From Desulfobulbus sp. (GTDB taxonomy: Bacteria > Desulfobacterota > Desulfobulbia > Desulfobulbales > Desulfobulbaceae): 6,181 nt of DNA. The translations under genes were made by a program, and so were the position numbers. Under the pieces are notes generated by a model. The model was not told where the DNA came from, searched no databases, and was given only the letters and a program-made list of their open reading frames with translations. The DNA lies in contig JAQUEZ010000326.1 of NCBI GenBank assembly GCA_028684915.1, positions 1 through 6,181 on the forward strand. The letters run 5' to 3'. Every line of letters starts with the position of its first letter. Position 1 is the first letter of the stretch. Positions 1 through 5,561 of this stretch are shown in pieces.

Positions 1-16
1 CAATTGCCTTGGTGGG

Positions 17-418
17 TCATTCATTGGCTGAAACCGCACCCTCTGCGCCACGCGAAGCCTCTTCGTTCTTCTCCTGGGATTTGAGCAACTCCAGATAGTC
101 TTTGATTTCATTGGGAGCATAGTAGCGGAAATTGATCTTCCGACTGAGCTTTGCAGTGAAATCAGAAAAGGCCATTACAATCTCTCGACCTTCTTCCATC
201 AAGGCGGTGCCTTCTTCGTAGGAGATGCCGCCCATCTCCCCCAACCGGCCCTTGAAGTTGGCGTAGGCCATGTCAAATTGCCGCAGGATAGAAAACATGG
301 TTGAGCCAATTGGCGAGTTGACCCGCATGACCCGGGATCCTTTTTCCTTCACCAGATTAATTTTCTTCTCCTCGATCTCCTGCCAAGAGGGGCGCTGTTT
401 TTTCTCTTCGTGTTCCAT
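17..418 (-). CDS. Small charged protein of a conjugative transfer operon, function unknown (133 aa)
   Basis: I do not firmly recognise this protein. It has a charged N-terminus (residues 1-30, rich in Lys/Glu), a central likely helical region (35-95) with RVNSPIGSTMFSIL and GGISYEEG motifs, and an acidic, low-complexity tail (115-133). There is no signal peptide or membrane segment, so it is probably cytoplasmic. The start at 418 is chosen because a perfect GGAGG lies 7 bases upstream. An in-frame ATG at 490 would overlap the preceding gene and lacks this support. It follows the membrane-protein gene by 20 bases, the only non-overlapping junction in the transfer-gene run. The central pattern (a Phe-Asp helix, then a turn before an Ile-Ser-x-Glu-Glu helix) faintly recalls DUF1845/PFL_4669-type proteins of integrating conjugative elements; that is recollection only. 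It is a real gene by context and ribosome site. Confidence 0.75.
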   Translation of the reverse strand: MEHEEKKQRPSWQEIEEKKINLVKEKGSRVMRVNSPIGSTMFSILRQFDMAYANFKGRLGEMGGISYEEGTALMEEGREIVMAFSDFTAKLSRKINFRYYAPNEIKDYLELLKSQEKNEEASRGAEGAVSANE

Positions 419-425
419 GGGTGAA

Positions 426-430
426 CCTCC
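426..430 (-). promoter_or_regulatory. Strong Shine-Dalgarno site (GGAGG) for the gene starting at 418
   Basis: On the minus strand GGAGG lies 7 bases before the ATG at 418. It fixes that start over the longer in-frame option at 490. It is the best ribosome site in the transfer block; the upstream genes rely instead on stop/start overlaps and weaker sites. The small protein may therefore be translated independently and at a higher level. Confidence 0.7.
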
Positions 431-438
431 ATTGCGGG

Positions 439-1155
439 TTACGCAGAAATACGTTGTATGTTGCGCTTGATCCGGTGGCGATGCCAGCAATCAAGCAGAT
501 AGACCGATCCGTAGGGAAACACCGCCGCCAACACCATGAGCAGGCTGCTCTTGGTGGCCAGCGGCACCAGGTGCGGTTTGATGGCAAAAAAGCCGTGGTA
601 GATGTCGTGGGCCTTTGCGCCAAACTGGCTTGCCAGCCGTCCGATATTCTCCGGGGTGCTCAAGCGGAACAGGACCAGGTAGACGACATAGACCACAAAG
701 GCCTTGAGCAGCAGGGAGAGGGCCCGGCCGGTAAGCAGGGAGTTGACCGCCTTGCGGGTGATGTTGCCGATAAAGTAGCGGCTGATGTAGCTGCACATGA
801 GGGTGTTGATGATCAGGGGCAGATAGGGAATACAGCCAAAGAGCAGATGGCTGAACCAGTCGAGATGGAGAAAGACAAAGGGGAACAGGTAGAAGTGGAA
901 CACCGGAAACAGCAGCACCAGGGCAATCCCCTCGTTGAACCCGCTCTTCAGACCGATCTTGAAAAAATCAATGGTCCGCTCCAGGGTGAGGAACTCAGCC
1001 GGAATGTTCTGGCCCTTGCTCTCGATCACATAGAACTGCTGGATTTCGGATATGGCGCTGAGCAGGTTGACCGCCTTGTAGATCCGGCCGCTATCGGTGG
1101 TGATGATTTGGGCATTGGTGTCGTTTGCCCCTTTGGCTTCCCGATCCTTGGTCAT
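439..1155 (-). CDS. Four-helix inner-membrane protein of the conjugation operon (238 aa)
   Basis: This is an integral membrane protein. Residues 1-70 are hydrophilic, followed by four hydrophobic segments at about 76-97, 102-122, 147-164 and 203-221, and a short basic tail (WHRHRIKRNIQR). The positive tail suggests it faces the cytoplasm. In SXT/R391-type elements a membrane protein (s043/DUF4400, TIGR03747-like) also lies shortly downstream of traD. Position and topology fit such a role, but I cannot confirm family membership from sequence alone. Its start overlaps the stop of the HD-protein gene as TGATG, with a weak AGGTGA just upstream, so it is probably translationally coupled. Because the coupling ATPase here has no membrane anchor of its own, this protein is a plausible docking partner; that is inference. 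Confidence 0.8.
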   Translation of the reverse strand: MTKDREAKGANDTNAQIITTDSGRIYKAVNLLSAISEIQQFYVIESKGQNIPAEFLTLERTIDFFKIGLKSGFNEGIALVLLFPVFHFYLFPFVFLHLDWFSHLLFGCIPYLPLIINTLMCSYISRYFIGNITRKAVNSLLTGRALSLLLKAFVVYVVYLVLFRLSTPENIGRLASQFGAKAHDIYHGFFAIKPHLVPLATKSSLLMVLAAVFPYGSVYLLDCWHRHRIKRNIQRISA

Positions 1156-2462
1156 CAGCTCACCTGTTCACTGCCTGTATAAGGACTGACTTTGATGATG
1201 TCGCGAAGCAGGTCCGGTTTGGCCCGTTCCATCTCGGCAATGGAACCGAAGGCCTCGGCATGGAAAGGGGTATAGTATCCCCGCATCTCCTTGCTGTGCT
1301 TCCTGGTCACCGTGAAATACCCCCCGAAATAGGTGGCCTTGATCAACCCGGTCGCAATCACTTCATGATCCTGGCGCAGCTGCTGGACAACGCTGAATAG
1401 CACCTGGCGCATGGTGGAATCATCCTGGGCCATGGTGGCGATCTCCATGCAGCCGGCCTCTTGAGCCTGTTTGCGGGCCACCTCTTCCAAGGCCTTGACC
1501 TGGAAATAGACCAGGCCGTCGGCCATGGAGAAGGCGAGAAAGCGCCGGCCCTCAACCCGGTTGATGTAGGGCTTGAGTAGGGCCAGGTATCCGGCGGCAT
1601 CGAACCAACTGGAGATGTCCATCCGCTGGGGCGGCGCAATTTTTTCCCGGCTTGGCGCGGTATCGATGGTTTCCCCATAGATATCCGCCTGCACCCGTTG
1701 CACCGCTTCCCGGGATGAAGGTTGCGGCGGGTTTTCTGGTGCTTCCTCTTCGTGCGACTCCTTGATTTCCTCGGTTGCCTCCACTCCCACCCCACGCTCC
1801 AGTTCCTGCTGCCTGGCCTGTTGATCGGCCTTCTTGAGGGTCTTGCCCAGCAAGCCCTCGGGCATCTTGTGGTGCATCTTGATGGCCCGAAGGATGTCAT
1901 CCTTGCGCGAGAGTTCCTTGAATCCCGGAATACCAGAGATGATGGCGCCGGAGGCCAGGGGGTGTTCGCCCAGGGTATAGAGGGAACCTCGCGCTGACTT
2001 GAGCTTACCCAGATCATGCCCCAGGGCGGCCGCCATGGTATCCGGGATCACGTGCCAGGCCTGATGGTCGGAGAGCAACTTGACCACCTGCTCGGCCACG
2101 TTGAGGGAATGATCAAGCAACGTGGTCTTAGCCAGGATCCGATAGGTGTTCTGCTCCCAGGCCGCTTCCACATCACCCTGGACATCGACCACCGAAGGGC
2201 ACCACCCTTCACGGTCGAGCAGGCGAAGAATCTCCAAACAGACTGCACGCTGCCCGAGTGCCTGGTTGAAAAAGGACCAGGTCCGCAACTGGCTGGCAAA
2301 GGAGTTGGAGCGTGGATGCACTAGCTCAAACTTTTCGATCCCCTCGGCAATGACCTGCTCGTTCCGCCAGAGGTGGGCCAGCTCCGAGATATGCTTTATC
2401 CCCTCGATCCGGGTGGATGACTTGGGCCGGACCCACCGCTGCGAGAGGGCGCTCAGCGTCAT
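1155..2462 (-). CDS. HD-domain phosphohydrolase-like protein of the transfer region (435 aa as encoded)
   Basis: Residues 110-215 carry a full HD-superfamily metal-site pattern: H118 in LLDHSLNVA, H149-D150 in GHDLGK, H167 in GEHPLASG, H197/H198 in KMHHKMP, and D213 in KKADQQ. HD proteins are metal-dependent phosphohydrolases. MobH relaxases (TraI_2 of R27 and SXT) share this fold, but their SESHHHAGPGGL-type signature is missing, so I call a relaxase only as a possibility. A Glu/Pro-rich linker (about 215-275) joins a C-terminal domain (280-435) of unknown function that vaguely resembles the extra C-terminal domain of TraI_2 proteins. The ATG at 2462 overlaps the stop of a 38-codon ORF as ATGA and has no Shine-Dalgarno site. 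The same frame stays open upstream to a GTG at 2612, but that stretch overlaps the traD end and reads as Arg/Gly-rich non-protein-like sequence. A longer, membrane-anchored form (473 aa from 2575) would result if the C7 tract at 2478-2484 were C8. Confidence 0.75.
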   Translation of the reverse strand: MTLSALSQRWVRPKSSTRIEGIKHISELAHLWRNEQVIAEGIEKFELVHPRSNSFASQLRTWSFFNQALGQRAVCLEILRLLDREGWCPSVVDVQGDVEAAWEQNTYRILAKTTLLDHSLNVAEQVVKLLSDHQAWHVIPDTMAAALGHDLGKLKSARGSLYTLGEHPLASGAIISGIPGFKELSRKDDILRAIKMHHKMPEGLLGKTLKKADQQARQQELERGVGVEATEEIKESHEEEAPENPPQPSSREAVQRVQADIYGETIDTAPSREKIAPPQRMDISSWFDAAGYLALLKPYINRVEGRRFLAFSMADGLVYFQVKALEEVARKQAQEAGCMEIATMAQDDSTMRQVLFSVVQQLRQDHEVIATGLIKATYFGGYFTVTRKHSKEMRGYYTPFHAEAFGSIAEMERAKPDLLRDIIKVSPYTGSEQVS

Positions 2463-2575
2463 CTGTTCAAGGAACGAGGGGGGGCCTGCTCTTCCCCCCG
2501 CAACACCAGGACGCCGGCAATGCCGACCAGCACCAACGCACCCCCCAGGATGACCACCGGCCAAATGCTCAGCAT
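2459..2575 (-). CDS. 38-aa single-membrane-segment ORF, or the frameshifted N-terminus of the HD protein
   Basis: The ATG at 2575 overlaps the traD stop as TGATG. It encodes a typical membrane anchor: a hydrophobic run at residues 4-25 (IWPVVILGG, then ALVLVGIAGVLVL), then RGEEQAPP and a stop. The stop overlaps the ATG of the HD-protein gene at 2462 as ATGA. Two readings are possible. It may be a real tiny membrane protein, or it may be the N-terminus of the HD protein, split by loss of one C in the C-run at 2478-2484. With eight Cs the frame would continue as APPSFLEQMTL into a 473-residue anchored protein. The hydrophobic segment and tight junction argue that it is translated; which reading is true cannot be settled here. 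Confidence 0.55.
   Translation of the reverse strand: MLSIWPVVILGGALVLVGIAGVLVLRGEEQAPPRSLNR
2478..2484 (-). other. C7 homopolymer at a candidate frameshift site
   Basis: Seven consecutive Cs on the coding strand lie where the membrane-anchor frame and the HD-protein frame would join. One extra C would fuse them into a continuous protein. The tract could be an indel hotspot, an assembly error or, less likely, a slippage site. Confidence 0.55.
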
Positions 2576-3945
2576 CAACCGCTTTTGGTTTGCTTTTTGA
2601 TGATCGTCTCACAGGCCAGGTCCGGAAAGACCACCTTTAGCCTCCCTTTCTCGACCTCGGCGGTCAATCCCTTGTAGGTCCCGGAGTAGGTGATGAGGAA
2701 GAGTTCGCGGGGTTTCATCTTGAGGATCTCGCTCGGCTTGATCCGCACCTCCTCAGTCTCGCGGATGGCGATGTTGCCGCCCAGGGAAATGATGGGAGAA
2801 AACCGCTTCTCTTCCCCCAGATGTTCAGAGACGTAATTGGCAGTGCTGGGGTCCGGCACCCGCATGAACAGCTTGGTGTTGCAGTTGTCGAGAATGGTGT
2901 TGGCCCGATCCTCGCCGACCTCGGCATACAACTGACTGATCGACTGGCAGTAGCCGTGGATGAACACCCCGGCCCCGCCGGCCTTGGCAAAGAGGTCCTC
3001 AATCCCTTGGTAGAGGACCGACTGGGCCTCATCGATATGGAGCACCAGTGAAGGGGTCACATTCCTGCCCGAGGAATAGACCCTCCCGACAAAGGCCTGG
3101 ATCATGGAGATGATCACCTTTCCGGCGGTGTAGGCGGCCCGCTTGGTCAACAACGAGCCCAACTGCACCACCAGAATGATGCCCTTGCCTTCTTCCAGTC
3201 GTTGAATAAAGCGGTTCTCGTTGGCCTTGCCGATGATCTTGCCGACATTGCCCGAGGTCAGCTCGGTGAGCGCCACCCGAAGAGAGCTAGCCACTTTGGA
3301 ATAGTAATCCGCCGGAGTCGAGAGAATTTTCTGGATGTCCAGGGAGAGCTGCTTGGCCTCCGGGCTGTCGATGTAGTCGATCTTCTCCTTGAGCTGTTCC
3401 AGGTCCTGGTGGCTGATGTGGTTCTTGATGTCGTTGAGGTTGAACGAAGGCTTTGTTCCGGCCTGCTCAGCCAGCATGATCAGAGCCTGGACCACTACCA
3501 GGCTGACCTCGTAGGCCACCCCGAAGAAATAGGGCTCCCGGCCGATGGCCACCCCGGCGGTGATATGGGCCACCAGTTCCTCAGGCATGTAGTAGGAGGA
3601 CAATGGGTCAAGGATGGCGCTGTACTGGGGAAAGATCGGCGTGATCAGCATCAGGTCGTCGAGCCGGTCGGTCTCGTGGGCCAGTTGCGTGATCTTGGAG
3701 AACAGATCGATGTCGCCCTTAGGATCGATGGCCACCACCGAATACCCCTTGCAGATATCCTGTTCGATGATGTGCTCCATGATCCTGGTCTTGCCAACCC
3801 GGGTGGTGCCGAAGCACCAGAAATGCCCCTTGCGGTGGCTGTCGGGAACGCCCAGTTCCATGACCGTTTGGGGATGATCGAGGTGTACGCCCTGTCCGAT
3901 ATGGGTCCAGGGAATTTTTTGTTCCGTTGGTTCAGGTGACTTCAT
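2575..3945 (-). CDS. traD: TraD/VirD4-family type IV coupling protein, ATPase (456 aa, lacks N-terminal anchor)
   Basis: Coupling proteins are AAA-like ATPases that bring the relaxase-DNA complex to the mating channel at the inner membrane. Visible motifs: Walker A at residues 46-53 (GTTRVGKT), the family-typical VVAIDPKGD at 70-78, Walker B at 301-308 (VLHIDEAQ), a conserved GGAGVFIHGYCQSISQL at 323-339, and a TraG/VirD4-type C-terminal region (NCNTKLFMRVPDPSTANYV, 354-372). The region before Walker A is only about 45 residues and has no hydrophobic segment. SXT-type TraD is typically around 600 residues with an N-terminal membrane domain, so this one is short and presumably soluble or docked by a partner. 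The start at 3945 overlaps the preceding stop as ATGA, with AAGG 7 bases upstream; the stop overlaps the next start as TGATG. Coupling ATPase is secure; the exact subfamily is less so, and a HerA/FtsK-like DNA translocase is the main alternative. Confidence 0.85.
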   Translation of the reverse strand: MKSPEPTEQKIPWTHIGQGVHLDHPQTVMELGVPDSHRKGHFWCFGTTRVGKTRIMEHIIEQDICKGYSVVAIDPKGDIDLFSKITQLAHETDRLDDLMLITPIFPQYSAILDPLSSYYMPEELVAHITAGVAIGREPYFFGVAYEVSLVVVQALIMLAEQAGTKPSFNLNDIKNHISHQDLEQLKEKIDYIDSPEAKQLSLDIQKILSTPADYYSKVASSLRVALTELTSGNVGKIIGKANENRFIQRLEEGKGIILVVQLGSLLTKRAAYTAGKVIISMIQAFVGRVYSSGRNVTPSLVLHIDEAQSVLYQGIEDLFAKAGGAGVFIHGYCQSISQLYAEVGEDRANTILDNCNTKLFMRVPDPSTANYVSEHLGEEKRFSPIISLGGNIAIRETEEVRIKPSEILKMKPRELFLITYSGTYKGLTAEVEKGRLKVVFPDLACETIIKKQTKSG

Positions 3946-4682
3946 GGCAAGACCTTGACGATTCGGACCTCAATCCGTTCCTGGAGTTCCCGGTCCACGG
4001 CGATGATCACCTCTCGCGGCAGTTTTTGTAGAGTCAGAACGATGCTCTTGTGGCCGACGTAGCGCTTCAGGCAGCGGAATTGAAACCGATGAGCCGCATC
4101 GCCCAGGTGATGGCGGAGCAGATTCTCGGTCAGGGTCTTGGAGACCCGATCCAGGGTGACTTCGGTGCGAGGGGTATCGTTCACCAGCACCGGTTCGATC
4201 CGGCGCAGATGAAAGGCCCGGCGTTGGCCAGGCCGAAACCGGCCGGCATGGCGTTCATGCAGGCCGATCCGGTTAAGGGGGCAGATGGCGATGATTGGTT
4301 CGTCGGGGATTATCTCGGTTTCAACCAGAAGATGGTCGCCGGTCCTGTTGCGGATGACCTCCCCCCAGAGCAATCGCCGCTCAAACCCTTTGAGCTGGCG
4401 AACCTGTTTGATGACCGCAGCCGTGGCCAGGTGGTTTTCGAGAATGGCCTTGAACTGATTACGGGAAAAAACGGCGGGAAGATCGAGGATCTGCTGAACA
4501 GGGAGTCCGTTTAGTTTGCTGTAGGCCACAATCTCAAGGCGCATCCCTTCGCGGAGGAAGACCATGACTTCCTGCCGGTACCACTGGGAGAGCTGGCGAG
4601 CAAAAGCGGATTCTATTTCCTGGATGACTTCAGATGTGGAAAGGGCGTACCGGTTGGCGAGTGACAGAATGATGGACTGCAT
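3942..4682 (-). CDS. NusA-like protein encoded upstream of traD (246 aa)
   Basis: Not an established conjugation family that I can name. Read against E. coli NusA from memory, the order of domains matches. Residues 6-100 resemble the RNA-polymerase-binding N-terminal domain (ALSTSEVIQEIESAFARQL against NusA ALPREKIFEALESALATAT). Residues 103-180 resemble the S1 domain and its exit (LLWGEVIRNRTGDHLLV, then RFRPGQRRAFHLRRIEPV and TEVTLDRVSKTLTENLL against AQLFVTRSKPEMLIEL). Residues 198-246 resemble KH1 (VGHKSIVLT, then VIIAVDRELQERIEVRIV against RVQAVSTELGGERIDIV), but the GxxG RNA-binding loop is missing. NusA is about 495 residues; this lacks KH2 and the acidic repeats. A role in transcription elongation or antitermination of the transfer operon is inferred. 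It is the first gene of the run and overlaps traD by 4 bases. The start at 4682 has GGGAG 10 bases upstream. Not a housekeeping nusA, given its length and context. Confidence 0.7.
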   Translation of the reverse strand: MQSIILSLANRYALSTSEVIQEIESAFARQLSQWYRQEVMVFLREGMRLEIVAYSKLNGLPVQQILDLPAVFSRNQFKAILENHLATAAVIKQVRQLKGFERRLLWGEVIRNRTGDHLLVETEIIPDEPIIAICPLNRIGLHERHAGRFRPGQRRAFHLRRIEPVLVNDTPRTEVTLDRVSKTLTENLLRHHLGDAAHRFQFRCLKRYVGHKSIVLTLQKLPREVIIAVDRELQERIEVRIVKVLP

Positions 4683-4716
4683 GTGTGATCATCTCCCTGG
4701 TGAGAATGGAAAAGGT

Positions 4717-4733
4717 GACCGTTCCAATCGGTC
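4717..4733. promoter_or_regulatory. Inverted repeat GACCG-N7-CGGTC in the leader of the NusA-like gene
   Basis: Five-base perfect arms flank a 7-base centre, 35 to 51 bases upstream of the start at 4682. It could form a weak RNA hairpin in the leader or serve as a repressor half-site pair. The arms are short, so chance is possible. Confidence 0.3.
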
Positions 4734-4755
4734 TCTCTTCTATTTTCGGGGGTGA

Positions 4756-4780
4756 TGACATTACACCTGCAACGTGACAT
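4756..4780. repeat. Direct repeat TGACAT with 19-base period
   Basis: TGACAT occurs at 4756-4761 and 4775-4780, start to start 19 bases, close to two helical turns. Such spacing could suit a regulator binding one DNA face upstream of the transfer operon, but a six-base word repeated once is weak evidence. Confidence 0.25.
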
Positions 4781-4802
4781 GGTTTTGGGGGCAGTTGAGG
4801 GG

Positions 4803-4819
4803 GAAACAGGGAGTGTTTC
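4803..4819. promoter_or_regulatory. Perfect 6-bp inverted repeat GAAACA-N5-TGTTTC
   Basis: Six-base arms with a GGGAG centre on the plus strand lie about 120 bases upstream of the NusA-like start. The AT-rich arms and 17-base total length resemble a dimeric repressor operator more than a terminator, since no U-run follows on either strand. An operator role is inferred. Confidence 0.35.
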
Positions 4820-5051
4820 AGGGATGTCTGGAAAAATAATAACCTGACAACGATGGACACGAAGACGTTCAACACATCGTATTCAAAACAGATTTACTTG
4901 CTGGCATTCTCTGGAAAGAGTCTCGCTTTGCAATAACTTCATTTTTCCAACAATGCGATTTGGTAAGAGAAAATCGGTGGGTTGGAAGGTGGCGGCTTTA
5001 CTTGGATTCCTCCGAAGTTCCGCTTGTCCAGACGGCTTGCCCCTTTTGACA

Positions 5052-5561
5052 TCAAAAAAAACACTTCGCCCATTCTGCGCAGCGTCGATACCAACCGAGT
5101 TGGTCATGCTGTTCGACCTGAGCTAAAAAGCGGGGTATCCAACTTTGGAAATGGGCCCATAAAAAATCGAAATCTTTGCGGGCCTCCGAGGTGTGCGTGG
5201 CCTCTTCGGACAACCAGGCAAGGAACTCGCTCTCCACCGAGATGTGGTCTGGCAACTCATCAGGATTTAAACCATATTTACGATATATTCCAGCAACCCG
5301 CATGGTTGAAGCCCCCATGAGTGCTCCTTCAAGATAAACCGATCCATAGGGAGCGCACGGGACCTCGGGCAGCGCGTTGACAAAAAGGCGGATGTATTCA
5401 TTCTCCAGGAGGATTGGATCGAGCTCTGTCCTTTCAACGAGTAAAGCCCGCGCCTCGACTCCCACGCCATCTGGAATGGGAGCCGAGATTGTTTGCGCAT
5501 CAGGATAGCTGAACAGGCGGGAAACGGCCCAGAGGTCATGGGCGTTGATTGTATTCGGCAT
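5052..5561 (-). CDS. TorD/DmsD-family molybdoenzyme maturation chaperone (169 aa)
   Basis: TorD-family chaperones bind the twin-arginine signal of a molybdopterin oxidoreductase in the cytoplasm and hold the enzyme until cofactor insertion and Tat export. The family pattern is clear: an aromatic N-terminal helix with LFSYP (16-20), LENEYIRLFV (52-61), CAPYGSVYLEG (69-79) and PDHISVESEFLAWL (104-117), then a final helical part with WIPRFLAQVE. All-helical and cytoplasmic, with no signal peptide. At 169 residues it is slightly short for the family (about 180-220). The stop lies in a T8 tract, so the natural C-terminus could differ by a slip. The start overlaps the stop of the NrfD gene as TGATG, so it is probably coupled. 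The client is presumably the catalytic subunit of the same operon, outside the window. No symbol is given because the substrate (DMSO, TMAO, tetrathionate, polysulfide or other) is unknown. Confidence 0.88.
   Translation of the reverse strand: MPNTINAHDLWAVSRLFSYPDAQTISAPIPDGVGVEARALLVERTELDPILLENEYIRLFVNALPEVPCAPYGSVYLEGALMGASTMRVAGIYRKYGLNPDELPDHISVESEFLAWLSEEATHTSEARKDFDFLWAHFQSWIPRFLAQVEQHDQLGWYRRCAEWAKCFF

Larger units (their letters stand above)
4683..5051. other. Non-coding stretch between respiratory and transfer genes
   Basis: About 370 bases, more AT-rich than the transfer genes, hold no convincing gene. Since both flanking blocks read leftward, this stretch should contain the end of the torD transcript and the promoter and leader of the NusA-like/traD operon. 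I see two small inverted repeats and a spaced TGACAT repeat, listed separately. I find no clear sigma-70 or sigma-54 promoter and no canonical hairpin-plus-U-run terminator. No tRNA, att site, oriT or IS end is recognisable. A short minus-strand frame (4630-4875) crosses the NusA-like start and does not look like a protein. Confidence 0.6.

Noticed and set aside
421..1182. Long plus-strand open frame (253 codons) opposite the four-helix membrane protein
   Set aside because: Antisense shadow of a clear membrane protein; the product is Gln/Asp/Glu-rich without motifs, and no ribosome site or neighbouring plus-strand gene supports it.
2463..2612. Upstream extension of the HD protein to a GTG at 2612
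   Set aside because: The extension overlaps the traD end and reads as Arg/Gly/His-rich sequence, while another frame of the same DNA encodes a clean membrane anchor starting exactly at the traD stop.
3202..3939. Long plus-strand open frame (245 codons) opposite traD
   Set aside because: Mirrors the coupling-protein codons; composition is typical of an antisense frame and the minus-strand protein has intact ATPase motifs.
4050..4514. Plus-strand open frame (154 codons) opposite the NusA-like gene
   Set aside because: Antisense shadow; the minus-strand frame is longer, has a ribosome site and overlaps traD in operon fashion.
4740..4790. Sigma-70 promoter for the NusA-like/traD operon (TTGCAG or TAATGT boxes)
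   Set aside because: No pair of boxes with acceptable match and 16-18 base spacing could be found.
4836..4874. Possible terminator for torD (AACG/CGTT arms followed by TTATTATTTTT on the minus strand)
   Set aside because: The arms are only four bases with a 13-base loop, and the T-rich run is interrupted and offset; not a credible intrinsic terminator.
4630..4875. Minus-strand frame of 81 codons across the NusA-like start
   Set aside because: It overlaps the 5' end of the NusA-like gene out of frame, lacks a good ribosome site and has a Pro/His-rich non-protein-like body.
4883..5107. Minus-strand frame of 74 codons overlapping the torD end
   Set aside because: It starts inside torD, has no domain I recognise and no ribosome site; kept only as part of the T8-tract observation.
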